DNA from: Seriola aureovittata | Taxonomy: Eukaryota; Chordata; Actinopteri; Carangiformes; Carangidae | Direction of reading: 5' to 3' | NCBI RefSeq assembly: GCF_021018895.1 | Contig: NC_079373.1 | Location: 27,911,375-27,975,374 of the forward strand | DNA: 64,000 bases | Program-made: the position numbers and the translations under genes | The notes under the pieces: model-generated | Databases searched by the model: none | What the model saw: the letters and a program-made list of their open reading frames with translations, nothing else | Told to the model about the DNA's origin: nothing | Part shown: positions 23,301-36,000 of the stretch, one piece after another | How the letters are laid out: the number at the start of each line of letters is the position of its first letter | How positions within the stretch are numbered: the stretch's first letter is position 1

Positions 23301-26300
23301 GATTGATAATTAATTGATTGATTGAGGAAAATAATTGGCAGATAAATCAATAATATAAACAACTGACTGTTTGGTTTTGTCACATTCCGACTGTTTGTTG
23401 TTTTTATTGGACAGACGGCGCTGTGACATCACGATGCTCGTCACAGCCTCAGATATCAGACACGGTTCACTTCACACGGCTGCACATCAGCATTTAAAGG
23501 AAGCGAGAGTGTTGTTGCCCTCAGCTCTCTTCCTGCCGTTCCCCCCAAACAGGACGCTCAGTGCGCTCCTTTGTGAGCGACACGGCCTCGACCCGGTCTC
23601 AGAGCGGCGCTCTGGGCTCTGCCCCCCCCCCTCTGACTCGCGGTCTCTGGGTTCTGTTGTAACCGCAGGTAAAAACCTGCAGGAAGCCGCTGGAGCAGAG
23701 AATCTCTGACGTGTGTTTACTCGCCGCATCAGGTGGAACTAAATCACACCTGACTGGAGGGTGAAATCTCCCAGTCAACACAAACGCCCCTTCACTCACA
23801 CAGTCAGAGCATGTGTGTGTTGTTGACACGTCTTCCTGTTTGAACCGTCAGACTCTCTGTGTTTCCTCGTCCTGACAGACAGTAATGAGTCAGTGTCGGA
23901 TTAAAACTTCCTCCGGTTTCAGAAACTGCATGAGTGAATTTTAACGATGAGTTTCCTCGTTCTCAGAAGCCTAACTGCACGCCCTCCTCTAGAACCTGCA
24001 CGTCCTGTTCACCCAGGCGCCACGCTTTAATGTGAGCAGTCATTTTCTCTCAGGCGGACCTCACACCTGTACTTCAGGTAATTTGGTCCAGAACAAGAGA
24101 AGAAAGATCCACTGCTGTTCCTGGGTCAGTTCACACTGATTGGAAGTCGTACAGGCTGACAGGTCACTCTCTGACCGGACAGATACATGGACCCAGAGTT
24201 AGTTTATTTATGAAGATGATGATGAGGCTGAACCTTCCTCACATTAATGAAACAAACAGAAACACTGCTCACCCACGATCAGCTGATGTAGTCCAGGTGT
24301 GTCCCACTAACCCTGATCCCTGTTCTGGTTCTCGTCCAGGCCGCAGCAGCCCCAGCCTGGACCCTCTGAGGAAGAGCCCCACCCTGGACCAGGTGATCCA
24401 GACGGCTCCTTCGGCCCCGACCGCCGCCACCACGGCTCCGGCCCCCGGCCTGGGGCGCAGGAGCCCCACCCACGGTCGCACGGCCCCCCCCACCGCCGGG
24501 CAGAGCAGCCAGAAACTCCAGCACCAGGATGGCGTGGATGCAAGGAGGGGTGAGACTGTGAGGGGAGGCCGCAGCAGCCAGGGCTGGTCTGCACCCCGAA
24601 CCATCTCCGCCTCTCACATCACCGCTGTAGATAGGGCTCCCACCGCAGGGCTTCCCCACTCTATCTTTAGCCACTCAGGTGAGACCTCAGGCCAGAGACC
24701 AGCACACTGCTCTGATCTGTTGTCACGTGTGGAGTTGTGTTGGTGCCCCCTCCCTGAGCGCTGCGGGACACTTTGAGCACAGACAAAGAGTTTTACAAGC
24801 ACATGTTTGATCCTGTGGCAACTCTGAAATTTCCTCTGAGCTTCATTTGAGCCGTTTGTGACATTTCATGTGAAACTTTCTGCACAAAGTGAAAGTTGAC
24901 AGTCTAATTGTGCCTTAACATTAGCTTGCTAGGCTAACTTAGCTTTTTTGGGAGTTATTTTTTTCTTATTTATTTATTTATCTTTTCTTTTCAAATAATA
25001 TTTTCTCTTAGTAATTCTTTTTTGGAGGATTTGTTTTGAGAGTCATAGAAATAAACTTTTGAAATAATTTTTTACAGTGAACAAAGTTTCACCTTCTACA
25101 GTGTTAAAATGTTTGATTTGACACCTGGATCGTTCATATGAGAAAATTGTGGATGAACTTGCAAAAACATTTCCTTATCATCAGTGGTGGCCATCTTGAA
25201 CTTTTGAGTGGCTAACGTGTAGAGAGTAAAACCCGAGCAGGATTTGTCTGAAGGTTGCAGTTACCAGCTGTGGTATAGATCTAAACAACACAGATGTGCC
25301 AGGTTTCAGCCCTCAGGGAAAATAAATCCTTTTTCCACAGTTTATTAACCAGGAAGTGATTTTATATTCAAATAAACAACAGAGCTGCTCACTGTCTTTA
25401 TCTGCTGTGACTCAATCATCAAGAATCAAATGGGATTGAAATCTGGACTTTGGATCTGAGCACTCATCTCCTGATTAGATCCAGTTGTATGAATGTGCTT
25501 GTTAAACCTCTGTCTGTGCTCACAGTGCCCCCCCCCCCCCGTCGTTCTCCAGGATGAGGCACAGACGTAACTCCAGTGTCATGCTAAAGAATCATTTCCA
25601 CTCTGTGATGTGTTAACGTTTTGTTCCAGAGTCCAGCTCTGTGCAGTTTAGGAGTGTAGAGCCACAGGGCTGTTTTCTGTGACTAAAAGACTCTGCTGTT
25701 CCAGGCACAGACGTCCAGAAAGTCCCCAAACCAGAGTCTGAGCAGGCGCGAGGGGAAGGCAGGGATACCAGTAAACGTTCCACAGGTTAACCCCGCCCCC
25801 TTCCCTCCCCCCTCCGGCTCTCAATCCATCCTCAACAGCCCATTCAGACTCTGCATGCCTGTCAAGCTTTTCCTTTGGGCGGCGAAGCCCCACACTCATC
25901 CTCTGCAGCCGCTCCAGCCCGACCATCCGTCTGTGGCGTGTGTTTCTTTGCTGGTGAACGTGTGTGCAGATTGACATGCTGTTGGTCATGTCAATGGAGC
26001 GGAGGCGGGACTCGCCTCCTCGTCTTCAGACCGGTGAACGCCGCAGAATGCTCCCTGTGCTGTGGTGGTGCTGTCCATCAGTACATGAATGACTGACTGC
26101 ATTTCCTCCATGTTTGATGTGACGTTTCTTTCTTTCTGGACTCGTATGAAGCTCCAGCCAAGCTGCCGCCTCACCGCACTTGGCTCTTTGCTAACTCATG
26201 TTAAAGACTGAGACCTCCTCCACCATCGGTTTACTTCCTCATGTGTTGCCATGTTTTCTTTTGTTTGCTGGTTTTGTTCCGCTCCACCTGTTCAAACCCG

Positions 26301-28401
26301 CTCACCTGTGACGACTGATGTAGCGTTTCTCCTCTGTGCTTCAACAGCTGCCGGAGCGCCGGTGAACCGCCGTGGGCGAGGGGGCGGGCACCGCGGCAGA
26401 GGGCGCTTCAACGTCCGCAGAGACGGACCCATGAAGTTTGAGAAGGACTTTGACTTCGAGAGCGCCAACGCTCAGTTCAACAAGGAGGAGATCGACAGAG
26501 AGTTCCAGAGCAAGCTGAAGCTGAAAGGTTTTTATTTTCTACCAAGTAAATTCATTCATTCAGGTTAAAGTACTACAGCCAGTACTACACCTGAGTACAC
26601 ATTTGAAGTACTTGTTGGTACATGTATGCTGCTATATTGTGTACTTTTACTCCTCCACAACTGAGATGCATCAATGTGAAAGCTGTTGTCTTTTTGCGTC
26701 TGTAGTGGAGATCACCATGGAAACCTCAGAGTTCATCCTCTAATCTCATGGTTTTATAATAATAATAATAAACTTTATTAAAACAGCACTTTCCACACAC
26801 AGGGCGCAGCTCAAATAGAAAGAGAGAAATCACTAACCAGCAGAAATTAAAACTGTTAATTAAAAGCTTAATGAACAGGTGAGTTTTCAGTCGTCCCGCT
26901 CGTATTTGTTGGTAGTTGTTCCACAGCTGAGGTCACAGCGGGTGAAGAGCTTCCCCTGGTTTATTTTGGGGACATCTAGAAGTCCTGCTGTAGATGAGCT
27001 CAGGACTCGTGGAGAGACATTAAATGATGTAAGAGTCAAACCATTAAGAGCTTTGTGCACAAGATAAAGGACTTTAAGGATTGTAGAAGACACAGGGAGC
27101 CGGTGCAGGAGGAATCTGCTCCTCGTCTCCTTCTGAATGAAGTTTAAGACGATAAAAAGAGTGAGATAAAGGATGAACGAGCTGCAGCTCGTTGAGTAAA
27201 GAACAGACTCGGTTCTGTTGGTGATGTTGGATTTGAAAGTTAAATCAGAGTCTAAAACTGATCCTCCTCTCCCTCAGACGAGAAGACGGAGAAGACGGAG
27301 AAGACGGTGAACGGCGAGGATAAAGGCGACTCCGGCGTGGAAACTCAGAACAGCGAGGGAAACGCCGACGAGGAGTGTGACCCGCTCGGCCCCAACTGCT
27401 ACTACGACAAGTCCAAGTCCTTCTTCGACAACATCTCCTGCGACGACACCAGGTACGAGTACCTGTTCATGAAGCAGGAGGAGGAGGCGTGGCCGTCACT
27501 GTGTACATCCTTTCTCTCTGTCCGTGACCTCACTGATGTTTTCTCTTCTTCAGGAAAGCTAATGAGAAGTCTGGAGGCTTGGGTTTCCCACGGTAAGTGT
27601 TGGTCATGTGACCGACCCACAGCACCTGGGTGGAGGCGCTGTGGGTGGATGTAGATCGTTTACAGGTAGAAGTCACGGCCTTCATGTGTCCTTCATCACC
27701 ATGCTCTGTTGTAAAGACTCTTCACATCAGAGCACACCTAGAGTAATAAGCCAGGTGCGCTCTCTTAAAGTGACAGTACCTGATTATTAAAGAAATTCAA
27801 TCATTAACATATTTTATACATGAAATGTCAATTTGAATAAAAACGTGAATAAAAGTGCTTCAGACAGAAGAGTGAGTTTCTCCTCCTCACCTCCTGCTTG
27901 CTCCTCCTGCAGGGAGCGCAGGCAGACCTGGGCGGAGGAGAGGAGGATGAACGCGGAAACATTCGGTATCCCTCTGCGTCAGAGCCGAGGTCGCGGTGGT
28001 TACCGTGGACGCGGCGGGATGGGTTTCCGCGGAGGTCGGGGGCGTCCGGCTAGCCGAGGGTCCTTCGGACCACCGCAGGGGGGCGGCGGCTTCAGGGGCG
28101 GATACAGAGGAAACCAGGCCGGCCGGGAGTTCGCCGACTTATCAGCATACAGGGTAAACATACATTCTTTATTCATGTTTATTTACTACATGTAACATGT
28201 TACAAATCGCCCTGTACATCCTGATGTTACAGACGCAGTTCTGTCTGATAAATGACATGAGACTCAGATGATTGAGTCCTGATTGAAGCAGTCGGCTGGG
28301 TTCTCTGATGAGATCGGCAGGTGCTCCTGTGTTGTGGTTTCATCGTGTTGTAAACGTCTGTTTCCTGTTTGTTCCAGAAGGACAACAAAGTGGCTGCGTA
28401 G
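20349..28401 (+). CDS. lsm14a: LSM14A (RAP55A), P-body mRNA silencing factor; apparent 1-nt frameshift
   Basis: Cytoplasmic RNP protein of P-bodies that binds DDX6 and 4E-T and represses translation. Exons: 20349-20469, 22430-22593, 22680-22839, 23553-23668, 24340-24549, 25705-25785, 26348-26527, 27278-27452, a candidate cassette 27554-27592, 27913-28153, 28378-28401. The N-terminal LSm domain begins [20 protein letters not shown]. The FDF motif is in [16 protein letters not shown]; the FFD box is [12 protein letters not shown]; the TFG box is [14 protein letters not shown]. An RGG-rich tail ends YRKDNKVAA. LSM14A is preferred over LSM14B because of the [13 protein letters not shown] and NKEEIDREF segments and the RGG tail. 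Exon 4 is one base short of frame in a C run; otherwise all phases agree. With that base the protein would be about 503 aa including the cassette, 490 without it. TAF4 lies head-to-head upstream. Confidence 0.95.
20470..22429. other. LSM14A intron 1
   Basis: A 1.96-kb intron. The first 250 bp are GC-rich with repeated GCTAGCGTTAGCTCGCTAAC-type motifs. An AT-rich dispersed repeat lies at about 22085-22250. No alternative exon was recognised. Confidence 0.55.
22085..22250. repeat. Copy of an AT-rich dispersed fish repeat
   Basis: Shares GATGTCACCTTGG with 4363-4376, and CTGACATTTT..AGA plus TTAATTGA-type motifs with 23180-23360, 29210-29300, 29570-29770, 48170-48360 and 48545-48700. The shared order of motifs suggests old copies of one family. 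Exact ends cannot be placed by eye. Confidence 0.45.
23180..23360. repeat. Copy of the AT-rich dispersed repeat in LSM14A intron 3
   Basis: Contains GATTAATCAATAATAAAAAT, CTATTTTCTGACATTTTATA and TTAATTGATTGATTGAGG in the order seen at 22085-22250. It lies just before the frameshifted exon 4. Confidence 0.45.
23553..23668 (+). CDS. lsm14a: LSM14A exon 4, frameshifted in a C10 run
   Basis: The exon sits between an AG acceptor (ccccaaacag) and a GTAAAA donor, and both neighbouring exons demand phase 1. It is 116 nt where 117 would keep frame. Its first half reads SFVSDTAS and SGALGSA; its second half, in the next frame, reads [13 protein letters not shown]. Both match the order of the corresponding mammalian LSM14A segment (SF..T.S...AVGSA...DTRSL). 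The frame changes inside the ten C at 23622-23631, and as written translation stops 16 codons past the run's start. A homopolymer miscall in the assembly is the simplest explanation; a real indel allele is possible. Confidence 0.75.
24550..25704. other. LSM14A intron 5
   Basis: Holds a T-rich patch (24955-25020), a diverged copy of the GGCCATCTTGAA element (25100-25222) and a C10 run at 25531-25540. The open frame continuing past the exon 5 donor is intronic read-through. Confidence 0.55.
25100..25222 (+). repeat. Diverged copy of the 2190-2345 element
   Basis: Order of shared motifs: GTTTGAT, TGACACCTG, ATCGTTCATA, GAGAAAA, GTGG.TGAA, GGCCATCTTGAA, TGAGTGGCTAAC. The copy lacks the inverted partner arm found near 1851. 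Confidence 0.55.
26755..27235 (-). mobile_element. LINE-like interspersed repeat in LSM14A intron 7
   Basis: The left end has (AAT)n followed by AACTTTATTAAAACAGCACT. It contains TTGTTCCACAGCTGAGG, TTATTTTGGGGACATCTAGA and GAGCCGGTGCAG, motifs I associate with a very common teleost repeat. On the minus strand a fragment reads [14 protein letters not shown] then [19 protein letters not shown], resembling the tail peptide of fish LINE-like repeats. No intact ORF. Confidence 0.45.
27554..27592 (+). CDS. lsm14a: Candidate LSM14A 39-nt cassette exon
   Basis: A CAG acceptor at 27551-27553 and a strong GTAAGT donor at 27593 bracket 39 nt whose phase (2 in, 2 out) fits between the FFD-box exon and the TFG-box exon. 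It would insert [13 protein letters not shown] between the two boxes. Skipping it also keeps frame, since both flanking junctions are phase 2. I do not remember this peptide from mammalian LSM14A, so it may be alternatively spliced or fish-specific. Confidence 0.5.
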
Positions 28402-30077
28402 TCCCGACGGGAGGAAGATTCTGCACAAAGGTGGAACTTCTTCACACACAAAAGGAAAACAGATAGTTTGTCAACTAAAATAATGAAGATTGTCCAATTG
28501 TTGTATATTTGTCACCAGCACTGGGGTAGACTGCTTGAATGCAACTTAACTTTCCATATCTTTCAACGGTGGAAACGACAACAACAACAACAACAACAAA
28601 GCAGTTTATCACAGAAACCATAAAAAAAAACAAAAAAAACAAATTCCAGATCTCTACAAAGTAATTTCCAGGTGGCTGAAGTAATTCTGTGTAAATGTCA
28701 TATTTCAGAGGGATGCGTTTTGTTTCGCCCTTTTCCTAAACCTGTATTTGATAATATTTTGTTTAGCTGTGGAGGGTCGTCCACGCCACTTCCTGTCACT
28801 GACGTAGCTTTATTTGGGGAGGTGGGGACAGTTTCTCCTGTAACTCTGCAACTTCAGCACCAAAATAGGCCACAGGGTCAGTCACACCTTTCTAACATGT
28901 ATTTTTCTACTATGACATAGACGTTCATCCGTTATCTCGTCAGCCCGCTCACCGTCACCCCTCCCCCCTCCCCGCCGCCCGTCTCCAGTCGCAGTGCTCG
29001 TGCGTTTCGCTTCTCACCTGAAACCTCTCCGCGTTTCACCTGCAGCTTGGTTTTTCTCCTCCAGCTGATCCTGAAGTGTTTCCTCGTGTAGGTTTGAAGA
29101 CGTTTCCTCTCGAGCTGAAAGACGATTAATCTGCAGCTGTTTTCACACAATCCATCGATGGTCGAGTCGTTTTTAACAGTAAAGATTGAAAGATCTGTTG
29201 TTACGGAACATTTCAATAGAAACACTTCAGTTTCACAGACCAAACGATTAATCGATTTATTGATGAGGAAAATAGTCGTTAGCTGCAGCTCTACTTTCCT
29301 CACTCTGCTCTAACATTAGTGTAGGAAGCTGGTGCTGCTCTACTGGTTTCAGTGGTAGTTTATGCTCCCAGTACACAAGCTGACTCAGAGGGGTCATAGG
29401 TCAAACTACTTTTTCCACTCGTTTCTCTGGTTCTTCATCAGGAGCCGCAGGAGCTCCGAGTTCACAGTTCGTTAGTTTAATGAGTTTAATCTGCAGACGA
29501 GGGCTGAGATCTGTTCACTGGGTTTTATCTGGCAGCAGAGAGGAAGATTTAACATGTCCACACTGAAACACTTAGAAACAATTAGTCAATCGATCCACAG
29601 ACAATAATTGGCAGCAACTGATGAGACCATTTCCTGTTTCTCTTCGTCTCGTCACCAAACGAGTTCAGCTCTGAGAAGCTGTGAGGGACATTTTTGACTT
29701 TTCATGGACTAAATATATAATCAATTTATTGAAAAAACAATTAGCACATTAATCGAAAGTAATTAATTAATGCAGCTGCAGCTGTACCTGGCTGGAGGCT
29801 GCACTGTTGTATGTATTTCCTTTTTTATGTCTGCATTTAATGTGTCATAACCAAATGAAAACATGTTAAACAGACGTTTATTTATCTTTTTTTGTCTCTA
29901 AAAACTAAATGAGTCGTTTCATTTTGACATAAAAACACAGTTTACAGTCCAGTGGTGTCCAGCAGGGGGCAGCACCTACAGACACAGTCCTGTCATTAGT
30001 GTCCGTGAGCAGGTGAGAGGTGGAGCAGCTGAGTAGCCCCGCCCACACAGGAGTCTTTAAGCTGTAATGTTGAAATG

Positions 30078-30083
30078 AATAAA
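30078..30083 (+). terminator. Possible LSM14A polyadenylation signal
   Basis: An AATAAA hexamer lies about 1.68 kb after the LSM14A stop, followed by a GT-rich stretch near 30092-30150. No clear canonical hexamer lies closer to the stop. A long 3' UTR is plausible, but nothing else in the sequence supports this site. Confidence 0.25.
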
Positions 30084-32517
30084 GAGAAGAGGTGAACTGC
30101 ACTTCAGTGTCAGCAGCAGTCATTTATTTCCTGTGGTGTCATTTGATTTGGTTTTTTTTTCTTATTAAAGATGAAAAACATGAAATGCAGACATGAAGAG
30201 GAAATACATGATGTGTATTTCACTTTATTTCTTTAACGATTTGTTTTCAATTAGACATTTTAAATCTTCCGGTGCCACGTTACAACCAGACTCCCCTTAT
30301 ACAGCTGTATCAACGGGTTATAACGAGTTCATTAATCAGCTTGTTCACACTTTATCAATCATTTATAAGCTGTTATAACACATGGGATAAAAAGGCCAAC
30401 AGGGAGCTGTTTCCTGCCAAAAAGTGAGCCCTCATGTCTCTCTCCATCATTAGCTGCTGTTTCATCACATTTGTTCAGTTACTAATTAATTCATTATTAA
30501 TGAACCTTTTCACATCTCTGGCCTGTCGTTTGAGCTGATTCTCCCTCCACCTCCATGTTTCTTTGCTTCTCATTTTTACCACCATTTATTACTGAGTTAC
30601 TGTTACTCCTGTTAAAAGGAGTGAAACCTCATTTATTAACGCGTTACTAACAGGCTCCAGTTACCAGTTTATATGTTAGTCACTCTAAACATTAATGAGT
30701 AGGAAGCGTCAACTTGATCTTGCCAAATAGTGAGCCTGCGTCAATGTAAGAAAACTGTTATAACCTGTTTATAACTGTTTATGATTATAAAGTGTAAACT
30801 GAATTAATAACCTGATTATAAACTGTTAATAAATCCTTTATAAGAGGAGCCTGATTGTAAAGCACCAAATCTTCCACAGAGGAGTCAAAGCACTTTTCTA
30901 AGATGTAATGACTCTTACAGTTTATACATGAAGTCGTTTGTCGGGCCGCTTCATCAAACACACTAATTAAAAAAAGAAAAACAGGTCTCACCTGTCACAG
31001 TTAAACTCCGCCTGAAGCCACTAACTGTCCCGCGGCACTGCTAAAGCTACAGGATGTGATGTCACCTACGACTTCACAATAAAAGACTAGGAAAACGAGC
31101 TAGCTGTCCGGGTGTAGCGACGTAGGTCCTTAGCAATATTCATACTCGTTTGTGAGGAAGGAATCGGGTCGGACGAATTATGACTGAATGATCTGACGCC
31201 GTCTCGTCTCGGCCTGGCACTTACTAAGTCCAGGAGATTTTGGCGGGAAATGTAAAGAGTTGTACTTTGGAAGTTGGTCAGAAAGTTGGAGAGATTGTAT
31301 TCTGCTCACAAAGTCTCTGTAACAAAAAAACACCTCGATTGAAAAGGATTTCAGGAATATTGGATCAAACTTTATCATCATAAACAGCTTCGTCTGTTTG
31401 GTTTTGTTGCATTAGAGAAAAGAAGAAGCAGTTTAAAATGTACTAAAGTTAAATGAAGGTCTTTTCTAACAGTCTCTCTGCTTCATTACAAATCCCCACT
31501 GATCATGAAGATGTCACCTGACGAGCAAAGCTACCTTTAAAGTCTCGCCAGAGCTCAGGAAACGTACAGAACATCATCTTTTCTTGATTGGCCTTAAAGC
31601 TGGAGAATCACTAACGTCAGAGATCAGACACTTTGTCGTCTCTGCTGCTGCTGAACTGAGGAGCTCCAGATAAACTGATGGAGTTTAATATGAGTTTAAT
31701 ATGTTTCCTGCTGTTGTAGAAGATTTTCATTTTATTAACACTCCGAAAAACATGAGAAAACGTGCGTCCAGCTGCAGAGACAGATGTGGAGTTTCCATGG
31801 AGCCAGAGAAAGAACAGGAATTTATTTTAGTTGAATTAAATTAGAATTTAAATGATGCAGGATAAAAACTAAAAGACAAAACATTTCTTATTTTAATGAG
31901 ACATTAGAAAGTGATTTATAAGAATGGAGTTGCATCATCACTTTTAAAGGGCCAGTACACATTTCATCTGAAAAATGACTGTGGAAAAAAATACAATTTA
32001 AAGAAACTTTGTTAAATTTAATTTTACATTTTAAAGTCATTTAAATACAGAAATAAGGAAACGGAACTATTAATTGGCAAATGTTCGTACATGTATGTTT
32101 TACATGAGTTTTCATAATGCATCATTTAAATTCAAATTGATAAATTCATTCAGGCTTTAATCGATTGATCTAATTGATTACTAGTGAGCATCATGCTTCA
32201 CCTCAGGCTCCATGTGTCTTCAGTCTTTAGCTCATGAAATCACACCTGAGACTCAGGTGTGTGAAGGTGCTGAAGCTGAAGGTCTGACTCTGCTCCTGGT
32301 TCAGGTCAGGGACACAGAGACGTCTCCATGTGGTTCCTGATCCGCTCGTCTGAAACATTTCAGGTGTTTGTTCAGGTGTTTGGTTTGATGACAGCAGTGG
32401 TTCTCAACTGTTCAGGTGTCGAGACACAACGAAGGACTAAAGTTAGAAGTCTGCATTAACAAGACTTCTCTTTAAATGAGTCAAACAGAGGCTTCAGGCA
32501 GGGCTGGATTAACACCC

Positions 32518-33040
32518 AGGGTCCCCGTCCTCAGGGTCCAGGTTCCTCAGGGTCCAGGTTCCTCAGGGTCCAGGTTCCTCAGGATCCCGGTCCTCAGGGT
32601 CCAGGTTCCTCAGGGTCCAGGTTCCTCAGGATCCAGGTTCCCTCAGGATCCCGGTTCCTCAGGATCCCGGTTCCTCAGGGTCCAGGTTCCTCAGGGTCCA
32701 GGTCCCTCAGGGTCCAGGTCCCTCAGGGTCCAGATCCCTCAGGGTCCAGGTTCCTCAGGTTCCAGGTTCCTCAGGGTCCAGATCCCTCAGGGTCCAGGTT
32801 CCTCAGGGTCCAGGTTCCTCAGGGTCCAGATCCCTCAGGGTCCAGGTTCCTCAGGTTCCAGGTTCCTCAGGGTCCAGATCCCTCAGGGTCCCGGTTCCTC
32901 AGGGTCCAGATCCCTCAGGGTCCAGGTTCCTCAGGGTCCAGGTTCCTCAGGGTCCAGAACCCTCAGGGTCCAGGTTCCTCAGGGTCCCGGTCCTCAGGGT
33001 CCCGGTCCTCAGGATCCCGGTTCCTCGGGGTCCAGGTTCG
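32518..33040. repeat. 16-bp minisatellite GGTCCAGGTTCCTCAG
   Basis: About 33 copies with GGTTCC/GGTCCC/GATCCC variants. Because 16 is not a multiple of three, three units give a 48-nt (16-residue) period in every frame, which creates a 193-codon open frame on the plus strand. This is not regarded as a gene. Confidence 0.93.
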
Positions 33041-36000
33041 CTGTGAGGCTGAGATAAACCTGTTAGCACATAATGAAGCACACGATCACCTGAAGCGGCT
33101 GAGGCCGTGAGGAACAGGTGGAGTCACATGTTCACACTGATCCACTCTGAATAATTTGAAGAATTAATAAAAAAAAAACTGAATGTTTGGGTTTTACATT
33201 CACTGGTGAAAGTTAGAATAAAGAATAAACTGTTGATTGATTTGAAGACGAAATAATCAGTTGATTAATCAATAAGTATCAATCTGAACATGTGACTCAG
33301 AAATAGAAGAGGATTCATCTGAATGTTGAACTGTTCCTTTAAAACCTTTAATATTTCAGTTTATATTAGTGCATTTTTCTAAATAAATACTAACACAGTC
33401 TATAGGTTTATATATGATACGTATCGTGATACAGGGCTTACGATTCAATATCTTGTGATTTTATTTAAAGCTAATTTTAGGAGGACTGTAATAACAAAGA
33501 TCAAACCGCCACATGTATAAACTATTAAAAATAAAATGTACTTTTTTATGCATCAGAACAGTGAGATCTCTGTAACATCACAGCACTAGTTCACTTCCTG
33601 TTTCAGTAAGAAAATAAAAGCAGGATCCTGCAACGTAACGAGGCTGCATCATATTCACTGTATCACAGAATCACTGAGAGGAGGGTGTGACCGAGTTACA
33701 GATGTCCCCTAAACGCCTCACATGCAGGTAGACATATAGGCAGGCTCAGACAGGTGTGTGGCTGAAAATGAGTGAGCTTGGAAAGAGTGATGTAGGCTCC
33801 TTACATTGGATTTACAGTTAAAATAGTGATTTTATTTACCTGGGCGGGTCTTAATCTACCTGGGAAACGTATGGGAGACATTGAGGTCAGCGGTAACTTC
33901 GGTGTGTGAACTTCCAGAGCGAGTTGAGAGGGATCCACTTGCTAGCCGTTAGCATCAGAGTAGCACCTTGCTAAGCTGTTAGCTGTTAGCCTCAGTGTTT
34001 GATCGCGGATCTAGTCGATCTCCTTTAGTGCCTTCTTTATCGTGGAAGACAAAACGAGCCCACACTCCAGTCAGCTAGGTGTGCTAATGCTAACAGTGCA
34101 CTCTTACTCTACTTCCTGTCTCAGCAAGAGTCAAACGGATTACAACACTGCCATCTACTGGTCAGGGATTTAAACACAACACAAAGTGAACCTCCAAACT
34201 TTACATGTCAACTATTAATTAAAATCAATAGTTTTTGAGAAACGATACAGTATCACAAAACATATTATTACAATATTATTGATTATTTTCTTGCACCCTT
34301 AGTATAGAGACTGGGTAAGGGTGGGGGGGGGGGGGGGGGGGCTCAGTGTTAATCCGGCCCTGCCTGTTGGAAATAAACAGACACTTTCCATGTTTTGTCA
34401 CATTTCAGATTCACCTGAGACAAAGTTGAGAGCCACTGAGATAAAAGACGAGTCTGCGGATTGGGGGGGGTGGTGATGGATGGGCGGATGGATGGGGGGA
34501 GATGGGGGTGGGGGGTGGGTCCCTGGATATTTAAAGGAAGCTGTTTAGTTCATCGTGTCAGGTTTTGACTGGTGTTGTATAGAAACACACACAACACTAC
34601 ATGATGCTCGTGTTTGTCAGTCCACTACATTTTTTGGCGGGAAAAACAAGTTGTGATGAATCGGCCGAGGTTGTTGATGCAATAACAGAGGTGGCGGTTT
34701 GAGCGTCACGAGGCAGAGAGCCGGCGGAGCCGAGGTCATTCTGGCTTCACTCTCTGGAGTCACCGCCACAGGTCTGGTCTTTGAACGCAGCACGGCGGCG
34801 TCCTCCTCCTCGGGCCTCAGTCAACTGAGCTTTTTATTAAGAGCAAATAATAAACAGTTGTTCATTAAGTTTGTGTCGGCGTCTGTCTGCTCTGTGTCCG
34901 TCCTGGTGTCTACAGACATTTGTCTCATCTGTAATAACCTGCCGGAGGAGGAAGAGGAAAATCACATTTAATAAAACTCCACTTTATCATTTTGACAGCC
35001 TGTTAACATTTGTAGTTTCTATTTTATTAGTTTTAATCAAAGGGAGATAAATGTTTAGTTAATGTCAAATTAAAGTTAAATCATCAAATAGTCAAATAAG
35101 GGGTTTGTTTTAAAGTGAGAAGTTCAAACATTAACCTCAGTGGATGAAGCCGCAGCAGCAGAGACTGTCCAGGTTTATTATTGGTCGTTTCTGGAAAAAC
35201 TTTCCAAACCAGAAAACGGTGGGAACCAAAGATCCTGAGACACGGTGGGGATTACGTTTCTTCAGCGGTGCAGCAGGTGTGTGCTTGGTCTCACTCTGCT
35301 CGCTGCTTTAATCTCAATCAGCTGCTTATTGTGATTTTATTTTTCACATTCATCCACTTCCTTGACAGTTTTTCCTGCAGCTTGGAGAAATTCAAACATC
35401 CTCCTGTTCAGCTCTGGTTCTTTGGGCCGGGACCGGGGGCCACTTTCACAAAGATACAGAGTCCTTGACTATCTTAAACTGGACTGTGGTGCAATGAATT
35501 CTGGGTAAATAAAGACTTTTTCTAAATGAGGAAAATGGCTGGAACTGCTTCCACCTGCTGAGCTCTGTTTACCTCAGCAGAACATGTTTGTCTTTAGGAA
35601 GGATTCAACAGTTACAGGAAGTTTTACTTTGAAAATTTAGCAACAAGTGAAAGAATGAAAAGAAAAATCTGATTTGATTTTAGAAACTCTTTCCCTTCTC
35701 GTCGCTCTGATTATGAGCCGTGTTTTCCTGTTTCTTGTTGTTGGGTGCTGCTGGTCAGCGCAGGTGTCATTGATTGTTACCATGGTAACATTGATCTCAG
35801 ACCTGAGTGAGTTTGGAAGAAAGGCGTCTAATGAGTGGATTTTTCTGACTGACATCAGACTGATCTGTGAAGACTGAACCAACACCACAGACCAGTGTGA
35901 CGTCTGTGGAACCAGCTGCTGCTCTGAAGGGAAACCCAGGTGTGTTCTGCTGCTGAGCTGCTCAGGTGAGCTGCTCAGGTGAGCAGCAGCAGATCTGGAG

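Noticed and set aside
24210..24776. 188-codon continuous frame across LSM14A exon 5
   Set aside because: Only 24340-24549 is exon; the remainder reads through the intron on both sides.
30290..30850. TTATAA-rich segment resembling a dispersed element
   Set aside because: Several GTTATAA/TTTATAAC words recur, but no second copy or ends could be identified in the window.
32476..33057. 193-codon collagen-like frame
   Set aside because: A 16-bp repeat without stops, not conserved coding sequence.
34699..34971. 90-codon open frame upstream of GPI
   Set aside because: It lacks an ATG at its start, has no homology signature and no splice context.
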